A stretch of 7,081 nt of DNA, from contig JAZGAA010000034.1 of assembly GCA_036444215.1 (NCBI GenBank), positions 1-7,081 of the forward strand. The letters run 5' to 3'. How positions within the stretch are numbered: position 1 is the stretch's first letter; each line of letters begins with the position of its first letter. The position numbers and the translations under genes were made by a program. Source of the DNA: CAJVXI01 sp036444215 (GTDB lineage Bacteria > Patescibacteriota > Minisyncoccia > UBA6257 > UBA9933). The notes under the pieces were generated by a model. It saw only the letters and a program-made list of their open reading frames with translations. It was not told where the DNA came from and ran no database searches. Of this stretch, positions 4,842 to 7,081 are shown piece after piece.

Positions 4842-4852
4842 ATATAGAAATT

Positions 4853-6085
4853 ATGGCTGAGGATAAACTTTTAATTATTCAAAAAGAGTTAGCTAAGCCG
4901 GTTGAAGAAATGTCAATCATTGATTTGGTTGGCGCATTGATTGAATATGCTTATACATCAAGGGCTTCTGACGTTCATATTCAGCCATTTGAGGATGAAA
5001 TAAAAGTAAGATTGAGAATTGACGGCATTTTGCACGATATATTTGTTTTGCCAAAAAAAATTCAGTCAGAAATAATTACCAGAATTAAAGTTTTGGCTAG
5101 TTTACGCACTGACGAGCACCAAGCGGCCCAGGATGGCCGTTTTAGGATTTCTCTAAAGAAGCTGGAAATAAATTTTGACGTCCGAGTTTCCATTATCCCA
5201 ACTTATTACGGAGAGAATACAATCTTAAGAATTTTAGCTGAACAAGCGCAGATTTCTAATCTTAAAGGATTGGGATTCAGGCCGAAAGATTTAATTAAAT
5301 TAGAGAAAGCAATCAAAAAGCCATACGGGATGATTTTAGCTACGGGGCCTACTGGCTGCGGAAAAACAACCACTCTTTATACTATTCTTAAATCTCTTAA
5401 TTCCAGGGATGTTTCTATTATCACAATTGAAGACCCGATTGAATATTCTCTTGAAGGGATTAGCCAGATTCAAACAAACATTAAAACCGGATTGACCTTT
5501 GCAGATGGCTTGCGTTCAATTCTTCGTCAAGACCCAAATATTTTGATGGTTGGAGAAATTAGGGACCAGGAAACTGCCGGAATTGCCGTTAATGCGGCTT
5601 TAACCGGACATCTTCTTCTTTCAACTTTACATACTAATGACGCAGCTACAGCTCTGCCAAGATTAATAGATTTAGGCACTCAGCCATTTTTAATTTCTTC
5701 TACAGTTAATATAATAATTGCCCAGCGGCTGGTAAGAATGATTTGCCAGGATTGTCGTACTGAAAAAAATTTAACTGATACTGAGGCAAAAAGTTTGTCT
5801 GAGATGCTGCCTCAAGCCACAAAAGGAAAACTTTATAAGAAATTTTTTGTCGGCAAAGGTTGTAAAAAATGTTTGCAGAGCGGTTATCACGGCCGGGTTG
5901 GCATTCATGAAATTTTAGAAATTAACGATGAAATTCGTTCTATGATTATGGGACGGGCCAATGCCAGCGAGATTAAAGAAGCTGCTATTAAAATGGGAAT
6001 GACTACAATGATTGAAGACGGGTTCCAAAAAGCCCTTAAAGGCACAACTACTATCGAGGAAATCCTCAGAGTAATTCATGAATAA
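4853..6085 (+). CDS. pilB: Type IV pilus assembly ATPase PilB (GspE family, short N-terminus)
   Basis: This cytoplasmic hexameric ATPase powers pilin polymerisation in type IV pili and related secretion or competence systems. The 410 residues contain the N2 domain (about 20-135, including ASDVHIQPFEDEIKVRLRIDG) and the C-terminal motor: Walker A GPTGCGKT (165-172), Asp box TIEDPIEY (191-198), Walker B region LRQDPNILMVGEIRD (224-238) and His box TGHLLLSTLHTND (251-263). A four-cysteine zinc site (C298, C301, C337, C340) identifies a PilB/GspE assembly ATPase; PilT retraction ATPases lack it. Typical PilB proteins are about 560 residues, so the N1 domain (about 150 residues) is missing here and no coding frame for it precedes the gene. 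The ATG at 4853 has no SD and lies just below the promoter; M20 (4910) is a less likely alternative. It overlaps pilC by 8 nt. Confidence 0.93.
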   Translation: MAEDKLLIIQKELAKPVEEMSIIDLVGALIEYAYTSRASDVHIQPFEDEIKVRLRIDGILHDIFVLPKKIQSEIITRIKVLASLRTDEHQAAQDGRFRISLKKLEINFDVRVSIIPTYYGENTILRILAEQAQISNLKGLGFRPKDLIKLEKAIKKPYGMILATGPTGCGKTTTLYTILKSLNSRDVSIITIEDPIEYSLEGISQIQTNIKTGLTFADGLRSILRQDPNILMVGEIRDQETAGIAVNAALTGHLLLSTLHTNDAATALPRLIDLGTQPFLISSTVNIIIAQRLVRMICQDCRTEKNLTDTEAKSLSEMLPQATKGKLYKKFFVGKGCKKCLQSGYHGRVGIHEILEINDEIRSMIMGRANASEIKEAAIKMGMTTMIEDGFQKALKGTTTIEEILRVIHE

Positions 6086-7081
6086 TCCTTTTTTAAAGAT
6101 TCCTCTGGAAGATAAGATTATTTTCAGCCGTCATCTTTCAATGGCTATTAAATCAGGGATGCCGATTTTAGATGCTTTGCGGTTTCTCAAAGGCCAAACT
6201 CAATCAAAAATTCTTTTAAAAATTCTTGACGAAGCAATTATTGAAGTCGGCAACGGACAATTTTTGTCCCAATCGTTGGAAAATTACCGTTATCTTTTTG
6301 GCGATTTATTTCTTAATATGATAAAAATCGGAGAGACCAGCGGGACATTATCTGAAAATCTTCTTTATTTAGCACAGGAATTAAAGAAAAAACATGAATT
6401 TAAAGGCAAGGTAAAGTCAGCCCTAATTTATCCAGTGGTAATTTTAGTGGCTACTTTAGGACTTATTCTCCTTTTAATACTTTTTGTTTTTCCTAAAATT
6501 CTGCCGATTTTCCAGGCTCTTCAAATGGAATTGCCGCTGACAACTAGAATGTTAATCAGTACAGTTAATTTCGTTTCCGCGTATTGGATAATTATTATTG
6601 TCGGACTTTTAATTACCGTAGTCGCTGTTTGGTTTTTAATGAAAACAAAAAAGGCGCGTTTTTTTATTCAGTGGCTATTTTTAAAAATTCCTTTTTTTGG
6701 CAAACTTAATCGCAATATAAACTTATTTAATTTTACTCGTAGTGTCGGCTTGCTATTAAAAAGCGGAGTAAAAATTGTTGATGCTTTAACAATAACTTCA
6801 AACAGTTTCACTAATTTAGTTTATAAAAAAGAATTACAAGCAATGTCCGAAACAATCAAAAAAGGGGAGCAGATTTCCCAGTATTTGAAAACCCACCCAA
6901 AATTATTTCCTTCTATGTTGGCTAATATGATAGAAATTGGCGAGAATACCGGCAATTTAGTGGATAATCTTTTTTATTTATCAGAGTATTACGAAGCTGA
7001 AGTTGATGAGACAGTTAAAAATTTGGGAGTGGTTATTGAACCGATTCTTTTAATTTTTATCGGGTTAATGGTGGGATTCAT
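6078..7081 (+). CDS. pilC: Type IV pilus inner-membrane platform protein PilC (3'-partial)
   Basis: PilC/GspF is the polytopic inner-membrane platform that PilB turns or pushes to add pilin subunits. The frame is open from the ATG at 6078 to the window end, with 334 residues visible. Two T2SSF-type repeats are seen. The first is about residues 14-137, with FSRHLSMAIKSGMPILDAL and the hallmark MIKIGETSGTLSENL; its TM segment is about 116-137. The second is about 217-334, with FTRSVGLLLKSGVKIVDAL and the matching MIEIGENTGNLVDNL. Another TM segment lies at about 168-188, and the last one (LLIFIGLMVGF) is cut off by the window. Canonical PilC has roughly 50 more residues before the first repeat; this one starts almost directly at it. 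The start codon lies inside the end of pilB (CATGAATAA), with no clear SD, so translational coupling is likely. Confidence 0.93.
   Translation, partial: MNNPFLKIPLEDKIIFSRHLSMAIKSGMPILDALRFLKGQTQSKILLKILDEAIIEVGNGQFLSQSLENYRYLFGDLFLNMIKIGETSGTLSENLLYLAQELKKKHEFKGKVKSALIYPVVILVATLGLILLLILFVFPKILPIFQALQMELPLTTRMLISTVNFVSAYWIIIIVGLLITVVAVWFLMKTKKARFFIQWLFLKIPFFGKLNRNINLFNFTRSVGLLLKSGVKIVDALTITSNSFTNLVYKKELQAMSETIKKGEQISQYLKTHPKLFPSMLANMIEIGENTGNLVDNLFYLSEYYEAEVDETVKNLGVVIEPILLIFIGLMVGF

Noticed and set aside
6056..6067. Small palindrome GAGGAAATCCTC at the end of pilB
   Set aside because: It is a 5-bp stem with a 2-nt loop inside coding sequence, too small to be a terminator or a regulatory hairpin on this evidence.

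Overview
The window is AT-rich, gene-dense bacterial DNA. It holds parts of three ordinary chromosomal modules with a small tRNA-associated accessory patch between them. Several traits together suggest a Patescibacteria/CPR-type (Parcubacteria-like) genome: compact spacing, a type IV pilus ATPase with a very short N-terminus, a PilC without the usual N-terminal extension, an ftsEX pair with no wall-hydrolase gene directly behind it, several starts without a Shine-Dalgarno (SD) sequence, and word-like intergenic repeats. This placement is inference; there is no rRNA or marker gene to prove it. All five stop codons that can be seen are TAA, and no in-frame TGA had to be read as an amino acid, so nothing indicates a recoded genetic code.

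Layout. Positions 1-1582 (+) hold the division operon ftsE (5' end outside the window) and ftsX. Positions 1583-1670 are a convergent junction with a bulged inverted repeat made of repeated short words. Positions 1671-3371 (-) hold a CPA2/Kef-type cation:proton antiporter with a C-terminal nucleotide-binding (TrkA-N) domain and its own extended -10 promoter. Positions 3442-3762 (-) hold a complete small transcription unit for an unrecognised basic protein of about 60 residues: promoter, very strong SD and terminator are all visible. Its best ATG is one base out of frame with the protein at a run of seven A.

Positions 3788-4764 form a tRNA-linked patch. A tRNA-Gln(CUG) gene lies on the minus strand, followed by a TehB-like SAM methyltransferase that appears to share its transcript. 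Next come a minihelix-like hairpin and a near-perfect bidirectional terminator. A GC-rich palindromic block follows, then an exact 20-bp copy of the tRNA 3' end. The two copies of the tRNA end bracket about 0.9 kb, as in tRNA-targeted integration, but no integrase is present.

Positions 4765-4852 carry two divergent promoters, one for the tRNA unit and one for pilB. Positions 4853-7081 (+) hold pilB and the start of pilC (8-nt overlap), the assembly motor and inner-membrane platform of a type IV pilus or related secretion/competence system. The predicted pilB transcription start lies only a few bases before its ATG, so pilB may be leaderless.

FtsEX would couple cell division to wall remodelling, the antiporter would handle K+/Na+ and pH, and PilB/PilC would drive pilus assembly. 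The novelty lies in the small gene and the tRNA patch.
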